From NCBI GenBank assembly GCA_030532425.1, contig JAUNLD010000029.1:1-36439 (forward strand): DNA of 36,439 nucleotides, in the 5' to 3' direction. Below the pieces are notes generated by a model. That model was not told where the DNA came from and ran no database searches. It saw only the letters and a list, made by a program, of their open reading frames with translations. Position numbers and translations under genes: made by a program. This document shows positions 26,925-34,163 of this stretch, one piece after another; the first letter of the stretch is position 1; each line of letters starts with the position of its first letter. The stretch comes from Lautropia sp. Its GTDB lineage: Bacteria; Pseudomonadota; Gammaproteobacteria; Burkholderiales; Burkholderiaceae_E.

Positions 26925-28325
26925 CTAGAAAGGCAGCTCGCCCTGCACGGGGGGCCGCGTGTCCGGGGCGGCCTTCCTGCCCCGGCGGCCGGGGCCAGTC
27001 TCCAGCGGGGTGCGTGCAGCCGCTTCGTCACCTTCATCCGGTGGCCGGCTTGATGTTCTTGCCATGTTCGGGAGGCCTGCCATAGCCGTCCTGGCCGCCT
27101 CGGTCGCGTCGGCCGGCGGAGCCCATGGGGGCTGTTCCGCGTTCTCGTCGGCACCGGGGGAGCCTATCCGCCGCAGCGAGCTGACACGGATGCCCAGCAG
27201 TCGCAGGCGCTGTGAGAGGTCGACGCGCTTCAGGCAGTGCGCCGCCACCTGCCGGATGGCCACGGCATCGTGGACAGGCGCGCTGATGCTCTGATCGCGG
27301 GTGACGATCCGGAAGTCGGCATAGCGCAGCTTGATGCCGATCGTGCGCCCCTCGTAGCCCTTGCGTTGCAGGTCGGCCGCCGTCTGCATCGCCAGCCGGG
27401 TCAGGATCCGGCCCAGCTCGGCACGATCCTGCACGGCATGCAGGTCGCGCTCGAAGGTGGTCTCGCGGCTGATGCTGACCGGCTCGGTGCGGTTGGCGAC
27501 CGGGCGTTCGTCCCGCCCCCAGGCTGCCTCGTGCAACCATTGGCCCTGGCGCTGGCCAAAGTGCCTGATGAGCCAGGCGGGGTCGCAGGCGGCCAGCTCG
27601 CCAATCCGGTGGATGCCCAGTGCCCGCAGGCGCGCATCGGTGCGCGGGCCGATCCCGTTGATCCGGGCGCAGGGCAGGGGCCAGATGCGCGGCTGGAGAT
27701 CGGCTTCATCGAGGAGGCTGATGCCGCCAGGCTTGTCGAATTCACTCGCCATCTTGGCGAGCAGCTTGTTGGGGGCCACGCCGATCGAGCAGCTCAGCCC
27801 GGTCGCATCGGCAATGCGCTGTTGCAGCTGCCGTGCGGCGGCCTGCCCGCCATCGTCCTGCACGCCGGGCAGGGCACTCAGGTCGATGAAGACCTCGTCG
27901 ATACCGCGATCTTCCATCACCGGCGCCATCGCCAGGATGATTTCCTTGAAACGTCGCGAATAATGGCGGTAGCGTTCAAAGTCGAGCGGCAGCAGAATCG
28001 CGTGTGGGCAGCGTTGCGCAGCCCGCACCAGACCCATGCCCGAGGCCAGCCCGAACTGCCGGGCCGCGTAGGTGGCGGTGGTGCTCACCCCGCGCCCGCG
28101 ATAATCCCCCAGACGTGGAAACAGCGCCGGTGGAATCTGTGCCAGCTCGTCTTCCTGCCAAGGACGGCCGACATGACGCCGGTTGATGTCGGCCAGCAGC
28201 TCGGTCGCGTTCATGCGCCGGCCACCAATCACCATGGGCAGCCCCTGTAGCTGCGGATACTGCAACAGGGCCACCGAAGCAAAGAAGGCGTCCATGTCGA
28301 GATGGGCGATACGGCGGCGCAGCAT
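26925..28325 (-). CDS. dinB: DNA polymerase IV-type Y-family translesion polymerase
   Basis: Error-prone polymerase that copies past damaged bases. Catalytic carboxylates lie in HLDMDAFFAS and in GIDEVFIDLS; a helix-hairpin-helix (INGIGPRTDARLRALGI) and a little-finger domain follow. Compared with E. coli DinB there are ~36 extra residues between VIGGRR and GVSTTATYAAR, a trait I know from betaproteobacterial DinB. The C-terminus is a long disordered tail that ends in QGELPF, a good beta-clamp-binding motif. It has 466 residues from the ATG at 28325; the frame is open upstream to 28487 but cysteine-rich and unconserved. No LexA box is seen. Confidence 0.94.
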   Translation of the reverse strand: MLRRRIAHLDMDAFFASVALLQYPQLQGLPMVIGGRRMNATELLADINRRHVGRPWQEDELAQIPPALFPRLGDYRGRGVSTTATYAARQFGLASGMGLVRAAQRCPHAILLPLDFERYRHYSRRFKEIILAMAPVMEDRGIDEVFIDLSALPGVQDDGGQAAARQLQQRIADATGLSCSIGVAPNKLLAKMASEFDKPGGISLLDEADLQPRIWPLPCARINGIGPRTDARLRALGIHRIGELAACDPAWLIRHFGQRQGQWLHEAAWGRDERPVANRTEPVSISRETTFERDLHAVQDRAELGRILTRLAMQTAADLQRKGYEGRTIGIKLRYADFRIVTRDQSISAPVHDAVAIRQVAAHCLKRVDLSQRLRLLGIRVSSLRRIGSPGADENAEQPPWAPPADATEAARTAMAGLPNMARTSSRPPDEGDEAAARTPLETGPGRRGRKAAPDTRPPVQGELPF

Positions 28326-28556
28326 GTCATGGCAGGAAGTTGGGCCGTGCAGGATGCGCCGGTCAGCGCAGGCGCACCGTCCATTGTATTGAATCGATAG
28401 GCACTGCGGCAGCGGAAGGCATTGTGATAGATTAGCCTTACAGTCGCTTACGGGTCTGCCCGCAGACGGGGTATGGGCAACGTGCATGCCGGGTCTGCAA
28501 GCCGCCTGAAAGGGACGACGGACACTTATCTAAAACATCAATCGAGGTGGACAAGC

Positions 28557-28772
28557 ATGTTCCCGGAGTTTCGCGGACTGATTACCAAGCTGAAGTCGGA
28601 AGATGCACATTTTTCGCGCCTGTTCGACAAGCACAATGAACTTGACCAGAAAATCAAGAACATGGAAGCTCACATCGAACCCGGTACGGCGATGGACATC
28701 GAAGTGGCCAAGAAGGAAAAGCTGCGCCTGAAGGACGAGCTGTACGCCATCCTGAAAAAAGCTTCGGCCTGA
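28557..28772 (+). CDS. Small DUF465 (YdcH-like) protein
   Basis: 71 residues, highly charged and predicted helical (hairpin or coiled coil): MFPEFRGLITKLK, then FDKHNELDQKI and KKEKLRLKDELYAILKK. These match the DUF465/YdcH family of small conserved proteobacterial proteins of unknown role. GAGGTGG (28544-28550) precedes the ATG at good spacing; the frame extends up to 28473 without support. It ends in a strong terminator. Confidence 0.9.
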   Translation: MFPEFRGLITKLKSEDAHFSRLFDKHNELDQKIKNMEAHIEPGTAMDIEVAKKEKLRLKDELYAILKKASA

Positions 28773-28886
28773 TCGCCCTGCCTGTCCGGGAAGCCCTGTC
28801 GGGCGTGCCGGGGCAGGCAGTCGATTCCCTGCACGGGGCGTGACCGCACCCGACCGGTGCAGTCGATGGCCTTATCCCCGAAAAGG

Positions 28887-28916
28887 AAAAGCGCTTCTGC
28901 AAGGAAGCGCTTTTTT
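28887..28916. terminator. Bidirectional Rho-independent terminator
   Basis: Perfect 11-bp arms AAAAGCGCTTC (28887-28897) and GAAGCGCTTTT (28904-28914), loop TGCAAG, T-run 28911-28916 on the plus strand and an A-run at the other end. It lies between the convergent DUF465 gene and ppk2 and can serve both. Confidence 0.9.
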
Positions 28917-28932
28917 GCTGATTCCGGGGCGC

Positions 28933-30285
28933 TCAGAGCAGGGCTTCGGGGCGCTCGCCGCGTTCGTACACCACGTGTGCCCGGCCCACGATCAGCGGAT
29001 CCAGCTTGCCGATCTTGTCGAGCGATTTCTTCGAGTACGGCAGCTTGTGCAGGATGTAGCGCAGTGCATTCAGGCGGGCGCGCTTCTTGCAGTCGCTCTT
29101 GATGACCGTCCACGGGCAGTCGGCGGTGTCGGTCTCGAAGAACATTGCCTCCTTGGCACGGGTGTAGTCATCCCATTTGTCCAGCGAGGCCTTGTCGATG
29201 GGGCTGAGCTTCCACTGCTTGAGCGGATGCGCCTCACGCTCGCGGAAGCGGCGGCGTTGCTCGGCACGGCTGACGCTGAACCAGAACTTGATGAGATGGA
29301 TGCCGCTGCGCACCAGGTGACGTTCGAACTCCGGTGCCTGGCGCATGAACTCCTGATATTCCTCCGGCGTGCAGAATCCCATCACGCGCTCGACGCCGGC
29401 ACGGTTGTACCAGCTGCGGTCGAACAGCACGATCTCGCCGTTGGAGGGCAGGTGCTGGATGTAGCGCTGGAAGTACCACTGACCACGCTCGGTGTCGGTG
29501 GGCTTTTCCAGGGCGACCACGCGTGCGCCACGCGGGTTGAGGTGCTCCATGAAGCGCTTGATCGTGCCCCCCTTGCCGGCGGCATCACGGCCTTCGAAGA
29601 TGATGACGACCCGTTCACCGTTCTCCTTGGCCCAGGCCTGGAGCTTCAACAGCTCGACCTGCAGGCGGAACTTCTGCTTCTCGTAGGTCGAGCGGCGCAG
29701 CAGGTTCTTGTACGGATAGCCACCATCACGCCAGTCGTCGGCCAGCTCTTCGTCAGGGTTGATGGCGGGGTGCTTGGCCTTTTTGGGCAGCTTGCCCTTC
29801 ATCACGCTGCGCAGCATGGCCCGGTCATCGGGTGATGCACCTTCCAGAATGGCACGCAGCGCCTTGGCCCGTTCCTGAAAGGTCTTCTTGTCGCGGTTGT
29901 CGAGGATGCTGGCGACCGCTTCAGCCTTCTTGCCCTGCGAGGCCTGAACCGATTGATCGGTCACAAAGTTTTCCAGCGCCTGCTTGCCCAGCCTGGGCGG
30001 TGTGTCGCCCTGCGCGACACGACGTACCGTGGTGGCCTCCGGTGCTCCGTCGTCCTTCTTGCGGCCACGGGTGGCGCGGGGCGTCGTGCGGGCCTTGTCG
30101 GTGGCGGGCGCAGCCTGGGCCGTGCGGCGACGGCGAGCGGGTGAGCTGCTGGCGGCCGCCCCGTTGGCGTTGCCGCTGCCTTGCCGAGAGGGGGCGGTAG
30201 TCGCCGGGGTGTCCGTGGCGGGGGCTGCGGGCGCCGCGGCGGTTGCACTGGGCGGGGTAGAGGCAGAAGTGGCAGGATTTTGCAT
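28933..30285 (-). CDS. ppk2: Polyphosphate kinase 2
   Basis: Transfers phosphate between polyphosphate and nucleotides. The core has Walker A EGRDAAGKGGT (231-241), Walker B VLFDRSWYNRAGVERV (286-301) and the lid motif RRRFREREAHPLKQWKLSPID. The first ~100 residues are a low-complexity Ala/Pro/Thr and basic stretch not needed by the family. A helical segment (100-180) comes before the core. It has 450 residues. GAAGGA lies before the ATG. A long, hairpin-rich stretch upstream and an FNR box suggest oxygen-linked control. Which direction the enzyme runs, ATP/GTP making or polyphosphate making, cannot be told from sequence. Confidence 0.93.
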   Translation of the reverse strand: MQNPATSASTPPSATAAAPAAPATDTPATTAPSRQGSGNANGAAASSSPARRRRTAQAAPATDKARTTPRATRGRKKDDGAPEATTVRRVAQGDTPPRLGKQALENFVTDQSVQASQGKKAEAVASILDNRDKKTFQERAKALRAILEGASPDDRAMLRSVMKGKLPKKAKHPAINPDEELADDWRDGGYPYKNLLRRSTYEKQKFRLQVELLKLQAWAKENGERVVIIFEGRDAAGKGGTIKRFMEHLNPRGARVVALEKPTDTERGQWYFQRYIQHLPSNGEIVLFDRSWYNRAGVERVMGFCTPEEYQEFMRQAPEFERHLVRSGIHLIKFWFSVSRAEQRRRFREREAHPLKQWKLSPIDKASLDKWDDYTRAKEAMFFETDTADCPWTVIKSDCKKRARLNALRYILHKLPYSKKSLDKIGKLDPLIVGRAHVVYERGERPEALL

Positions 30286-30751
30286 GCAATCAGTCCTTCA
30301 GGGATGTGGGATCAAAGGTCAGGTTCAGGATGATGACGTCCGGGCCAGCGCAGGGTACCGCGGGATGGAAGCAGGGGGCGCACATGGGCGTGCGCCCGTC
30401 ACGGCACCTGCCTGAGAGCGAAGCAGGTGCGGGCGTACCCTCACGGTACGTGGGCGGCGCGCTGCGATGCCGCGACGCATGCCGCTGGCCCGGAGGGGCA
30501 GACAGGCGCAAACCGCCTGTCCTGACAGGAGGGGAGATGGGCTGAACGGGAGGGCAGGCAAGGCCTGCGGCATTCCGATGTCTCCGGGTATCGTGCTTCT
30601 TGTCATCGATGAAAGGGCATCAGCGGGGCGGCCTTGAGCAGGTTGCGTGCGGCCCATCCTTTCATGCCGGACAGATGCGGCCACAAAACGGTTGTAGCGG
30701 CCGCAACATGCCGCCGGCATCGGCGCGGAACAGGCGTTGTCTGGCTTGCCC
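30286..30751 (-). promoter_or_regulatory. Long inferred leader of ppk2, or separate RNA
   Basis: About 465 bp between the FNR-type promoter and ppk2. No convincing gene is seen. One minus-strand frame (ATG at 30573, GGAG 9-12 bases upstream, 82 codons) is Pro/Arg-rich, overlaps the hairpin cluster and is unlikely to encode a protein. Near 30690-30720 lies a cluster of GC-rich palindromic sequence including GCGGCCGC. Confidence 0.45.
30376..30521. other. Cluster of four perfect hairpins
   Basis: Four inverted repeats without mismatch: GGGCGCAC/GTGCGCCC (30376-30397, loop 6), GCACCTGC/GCAGGTGC (30404-30430, loop 11), CGTACC/GGTACG (30434-30450, loop 5), GACAGGCG/CGCCTGTC (30501-30521, loop 5). 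The first three lie only 6 and 3 bases apart. None has a T-run. I compared by eye with 6S RNA, RNase P RNA, SRP RNA and the TPP, glycine, cobalamin and guanidine riboswitches and saw no match. Confidence 0.6.
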
Positions 30752-30758
30752 AGCCCTC

Positions 30759-30799
30759 ACTATGCGCTTCTGCCCAAAGCATACCTTGATGAACATCAA
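30759..30799 (-). promoter_or_regulatory. FNR/Anr box with class-II promoter
   Basis: TTGAT-GAAC-ATCAA (30786-30799) is a perfect FNR consensus palindrome. On the minus strand CATAGT (30764-30759) lies 21 bp after it, which places the box about 41 bp before the predicted start near 30751, the class-II FNR geometry. In the plus direction no -10 box occurs at that distance. The box lies 20 bp beyond the cytochrome stop codon, so it should drive transcription towards ppk2. Confidence 0.65.
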
Positions 30800-30819
30800 T
30801 GCGCCGGATATCCCCTGCG

Positions 30820-31398
30820 TCAGGGATGTGACTGAAGAATCCAGGACACCACCACATCGGTCTCGGCCGGGGCAAGCTGGGGTTGCGGGGGCATCGACAA
30901 GGGCCCCCATTGCCCCCTGCTGCCCTGGCGGATGCTGTTGCGCAGGCGCGCAGGGGCATCCGGGAGGGTGGCCAGCCTGTCACTGATCTGCCGCCATGAA
31001 GGTCCGACCACCTTGCGGTCACGCTGGTGGCAGCCACTGCATTGGCGGGCCTGAAGGATCCGGGCGGCCAGGGCGTCGTCGATGCGTGACCCGGACGGAT
31101 CGGGCGAAGGCCTTGCCGTGGACGGCATGCCGGCAGGGGCCTGGCGGGGGGAGGCGCTGTGCTGCGGGCCCGGGGGGCTGGTCTCGTGCCGTGCCGGGGT
31201 GTCATCGCCCGTTGGGGTCGGTCTGGCTGCATCCGGGGCTGCCGTGGCTGGCGCGGCAGGGCGGGGGGCGGCGGCTGTCTTGCCGGCGGCAGCCGGGGGC
31301 GGCGCAACAGGGCGGTCATCACAGCCGCCCGTCAGCAGCAGGCCGGCCAGCAGGGGCAGCACCGGCCATGAAGCCGGCAATGGGAGGAGATGCTTCAT
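30820..31398 (-). CDS. Lipoprotein-type c-type cytochrome, c551/c552-like
   Basis: Periplasmic electron carrier, probably membrane-anchored. MKHLLPLPAS then a hydrophobic stretch ends in LLTGGC (C26), a likely though imperfect lipobox. An Ala/Pro/Thr-rich linker covers 27-105. The haem domain has CSGCH (120-124), KVVGPSW and the methionine ligand M169 in GPLSMPPQ, the pattern of small class-I cytochromes. It has 192 residues. The frame extends upstream to 31560, but those residues do not look like a signal peptide. It may serve a peroxidase, reductase or oxidase; the divergent multicopper oxidase is one possible partner. Confidence 0.88.
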   Translation of the reverse strand: MKHLLPLPASWPVLPLLAGLLLTGGCDDRPVAPPPAAAGKTAAAPRPAAPATAAPDAARPTPTGDDTPARHETSPPGPQHSASPRQAPAGMPSTARPSPDPSGSRIDDALAARILQARQCSGCHQRDRKVVGPSWRQISDRLATLPDAPARLRNSIRQGSRGQWGPLSMPPQPQLAPAETDVVVSWILQSHP

Positions 31399-31872
31399 GT
31401 CCCGGATTCTGCCTGTTTCCATCCGGCAGGGATACTCGGGCCCGCCATCTGGCAGTACGCACCTGCCCGTGAGAGCCCGGTCAGGGCGCTGTGGCCGCCA
31501 CGGCAGTAAACAATCCTGACAAAACACCGTTATCAGGAACGTTTCTGGAAGTTTGGACAAGAATTTACTGTAATTGCGGGCAAATCATGACAAAAGAACT
31601 TGTTTTTCCGTCAATATCTGATTGCTGCCTGATGATCTGTAAATTTCCGGTAGATAATGCCTTACTGTCGGCGGGCAAATCACTTGTGCTGCTTCAAGTC
31701 ATTGATTTTCAAGGGAGTCTTGTCAACCGACCGGGGGGTTCAGGCGTTAGGGGCGCCGGTTCGTAAATGGTGTTTACGTTCGTGCCCTGTTGTTAAGCTT
31801 GCAAACAGGATCGGGAAGTGAACGAACGTATTCTGGTGCTGGTTTCCAACCAGTTCCCTGGAGAATGACGCC
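31399..31872. promoter_or_regulatory. AT-rich divergent regulatory region
   Basis: Between the cytochrome and oxidase genes. Roughly 31500-31720 is clearly richer in A+T than the window. It holds a duplicated element listed separately and several inverted repeats: CGTAAA/TTTACG (31762-31778), TACGTTCGT/ACGAACGTA (31775-31783 and 31822-31830), inside that CCTGTT/AACAGG (31786-31809), and CTGGTT/AACCAG (31839-31853). No full sigma-70 promoter is convincing, and I see no CueR-type copper box. Confidence 0.5.
31565..31682 (+). repeat. Duplicated operator-like element
   Basis: TTACTGT-AATT-GCGGGCAAATCA (31565-31587) and TTACTGT-CG-GCGGGCAAATCA (31662-31682). The two halves are identical in both copies and only the 2-4 base spacer differs. 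The copies start 97 bp apart, between the divergent genes. Confidence 0.75.
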
Positions 31873-33975
31873 ATGAAAACTTCCCCTCATGAAACACCGT
31901 TTGTCCCCCGGTCCGGGGTTGCATCGGCTGGCATGGGCCGACACGGCCATCCCTGCCTGCGCCCGGTGATCCGGACCCTGTCGCTGGCCCTGCTGGGCAT
32001 GCTGGGCCTGCAGGGCCAGGCATCGGCCCAGTCGGTTCCGGCCTATACCACCGTGCAGAATCCGCCGATCTTCGTCGGCAGTGACAACGTGCAGGCCACG
32101 TCCGGGCAGGGCCAGACCGCCGCAGCCGCCTCGGCAGCCCGTCTGCCGCCAGCCAGCCAGCGTTCCGTCCTCCTGAATGTGGGTTACGTGAATTCCTGGA
32201 TCTGGAACCCCAACACCGGCAAGTACGACCGGGTGAGGCTGCGCAGCTATCGTGGTCAGCAGCAGGGCCTGCCGCCGGTGGCGCCGACGATGGAGATCCA
32301 GCCTGGCAACCGTCTGAACGTGCGTCTCGTCAACAGCCTGCCTGCCGACGATCCTTCGTGCAGGAATCTGGCCGACAACGCGCACAACACGCCCAATTGC
32401 TTCAACACCACCAACCTGCACACGCATGGCCTGTGGGTCGATCCGAACGGCATCAGCGACAACATCTTCCTGATGGTCAAGCCGGGGCAGACACAGCGTT
32501 ACGCCATCGACGTGCCGGCCGATCACCCGGCAGGCACTTTCTGGTATCACGCCCATGTGCATGGCTCGACCGCATTGCAGGTCTCCAGTGGCATGGCCGG
32601 TGCGCTGATTGTCCGGGGCAACCGCTACCCGTCCGCCACGGCCACGGGCGACCTTGACACCCTGCTGAAGTCGACGCCCTCGGTGCGTGTGCAGGAGCGC
32701 GTGCTGATGATGCAGCAGATCCAGTATGCCTGCACCGATGCCGACGGCAAGATCAAGACCAATGCCGACGGCACCTGGAAATGCGACGAGGGAGACGTTG
32801 GCGGGGTCGAGAACTACGAGGCATTGCAGAATCCCCAGAGCTGGGGTCAGTCCGGCCGTTTCACCACCGTCAACGGCGTGACCGTGCCGGAATTTGCCGG
32901 TGCCGTCGCCGGGCGCCTGGAGCGCTGGCGGATGATCCATGGCGGCGTGCGCGACACCATCAACCTGCGTTTCCGCGAAATGGTGATCGGCAACCAGACC
33001 ATTCCCAACATCCGGTCGATGACGAATCGCCAGCGCGAGCACTTCGTCAACAACTTCTGCACCGGAGCACCGCTGCCGCAACACCTGGTGGCAGCCGACG
33101 GCCTGACGATGGGGGCGATGCAGGACAGCCGCAATACCGTCTTCCATCCCGGTTACCGCTGGGATGCACTGATGGTCTTCCCGCGTGCCGGCTATTACTG
33201 CGTGCTGGACGACTCGTCCTCGCAAGGAGGCAACATCAACCAGGTGGCCTCGCCCCGGCAGCTGCTGGGCATCGTCCGCGTGGCACCCGGCACCCACATG
33301 CAGAACAGCCAGATCCCGGGTTATGTGCGTCAGCAGATGCTGGCCCTGGCCAACCAGAACGCGCCGGCCAGCGTACGTGAATCGGTGACGGCCGACCTGC
33401 GTGACGGGTTGAAGCTGAGCCGTTACGTGCCGCATCCGAGCATCACGGACAGCGAGCTGACCACCCGGAACGTCGAGACCGTGACCTTCAACATCGGCGG
33501 TCAGCTGGGGAGCTTCACCTTCGAGGTCGATGGCAAGCCCTATGATCCGAAGGTGGCGGGACGGATGCTCCGGCTGGGCGATGTCCAGGAATGGCGGATC
33601 ACCTCGCAGCGTGGCTCGCACCCCTTCCACATCCATGTCAACCCGTTCCAGATCGTTTCGATCCTCGACCCCTCGGGCCGTGATGTCAGCGGTTTTGACA
33701 CGCCCGACAATGCAGGGGGGTCGGTCGATACCCAGTATCGTGGCCTGAAGGGCGTCTGGAAGGACACGATCATGGCCAAGTCGCTGCGTGATGGCGGGTC
33801 GTACACCGTGGTGGCACGCACCCGTTACCAGCGCTACAGCGGTGACTTCGTCCTGCACTGCCACATCCTCGACCACGAGGATCTGGGCATGATGCAGCAT
33901 GTGCGCATCTATGACCCGGCCCGTCCGGAGACACGCACGGCGCCGATCCCCGGTCATGACCACAGCGGTCACTGA
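31873..33975 (+). CDS. Exported multicopper oxidase
   Basis: Oxidises a substrate at a type-1 copper and reduces oxygen to water at a trinuclear copper site. All four copper motifs are present: HTHG (183-186), WYHAHVHG (224-231), HPFHIH (583-588) and HCHILDHEDLGM (662-673, with Cys ligand, His and axial Met). The signal peptide has a long n-region, core about 35-47 and likely cleavage near 52; no clear twin-arginine motif. At 700 residues it is larger than CueO or CotA. Extra cysteines (163/176, 287/304, 396/443) may form disulfides. The C-terminus GHDHSGH is histidine-rich. TGGAGA precedes the ATG. Substrate (copper(I), phenols or metals) cannot be assigned. Confidence 0.93.
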   Translation: MKTSPHETPFVPRSGVASAGMGRHGHPCLRPVIRTLSLALLGMLGLQGQASAQSVPAYTTVQNPPIFVGSDNVQATSGQGQTAAAASAARLPPASQRSVLLNVGYVNSWIWNPNTGKYDRVRLRSYRGQQQGLPPVAPTMEIQPGNRLNVRLVNSLPADDPSCRNLADNAHNTPNCFNTTNLHTHGLWVDPNGISDNIFLMVKPGQTQRYAIDVPADHPAGTFWYHAHVHGSTALQVSSGMAGALIVRGNRYPSATATGDLDTLLKSTPSVRVQERVLMMQQIQYACTDADGKIKTNADGTWKCDEGDVGGVENYEALQNPQSWGQSGRFTTVNGVTVPEFAGAVAGRLERWRMIHGGVRDTINLRFREMVIGNQTIPNIRSMTNRQREHFVNNFCTGAPLPQHLVAADGLTMGAMQDSRNTVFHPGYRWDALMVFPRAGYYCVLDDSSSQGGNINQVASPRQLLGIVRVAPGTHMQNSQIPGYVRQQMLALANQNAPASVRESVTADLRDGLKLSRYVPHPSITDSELTTRNVETVTFNIGGQLGSFTFEVDGKPYDPKVAGRMLRLGDVQEWRITSQRGSHPFHIHVNPFQIVSILDPSGRDVSGFDTPDNAGGSVDTQYRGLKGVWKDTIMAKSLRDGGSYTVVARTRYQRYSGDFVLHCHILDHEDLGMMQHVRIYDPARPETRTAPIPGHDHSGH

Positions 33976-33984
33976 TCGCTGATC

Positions 33985-34031
33985 TGCCCGGCAGCGACTG
34001 TTGCCGGGCACATGCCGGCCATGGGCCGGCA
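33985..34031 (+). terminator. Two adjacent hairpins after the oxidase gene
   Basis: TGCCCGGCA/TGCCGGGCA (33985-34010, loop 8) and TGCCGGCC/GGCCGGCA (34013-34031, loop ATG). Strong GC-rich stems without a T-run, 10 bp after the stop; they may stop or protect the transcript. Confidence 0.5.
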
Positions 34032-34106
34032 ACACGAAGCGGTAACACAGGCGGCGGACCCGGCCTGGAGGGCACATGCAGCCGTCCTGTCAGGGCCTGT
34101 CGCCGG

Positions 34107-34141
34107 AAAAAAGCAGGCCCCGGCCCGTCAGGGTCCGGGGC
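34107..34141 (-). terminator. Rho-independent terminator of ldh
   Basis: Minus strand: GCCCCGG (34141-34135), 11-base loop, CCGGGGC (34123-34117), then CTGC and six T (34112-34107). It lies 23 bp after the ldh stop. Confidence 0.85.
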
Positions 34142-34163
34142 TTCGCTTCATGGGCCGCCCGAT

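Noticed and set aside
28326-28487. Upstream extension of the dinB frame
   Set aside because: Cysteine-rich and unconserved; DinB proteins start at the MLRRRIAHLDMD position.
28326-28556. LexA box or promoter for dinB
   Set aside because: TACAAT occurs on the minus strand (28388-28383), but no -35 and no LexA palindrome could be found.
30404-30450. Possible TPP riboswitch (CTGAGAG next to a CACCTGC/GCAGGTG stem)
   Set aside because: The rest of the thi box, including the conserved GAACCTGA and GCGTAGGGA parts, is absent.
30325-30720. 131-codon minus-strand frame between the cytochrome gene and ppk2
   Set aside because: Pro/Arg/Ala-rich and overlaps the hairpin cluster; no family resemblance. 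Better explained as leader or RNA.
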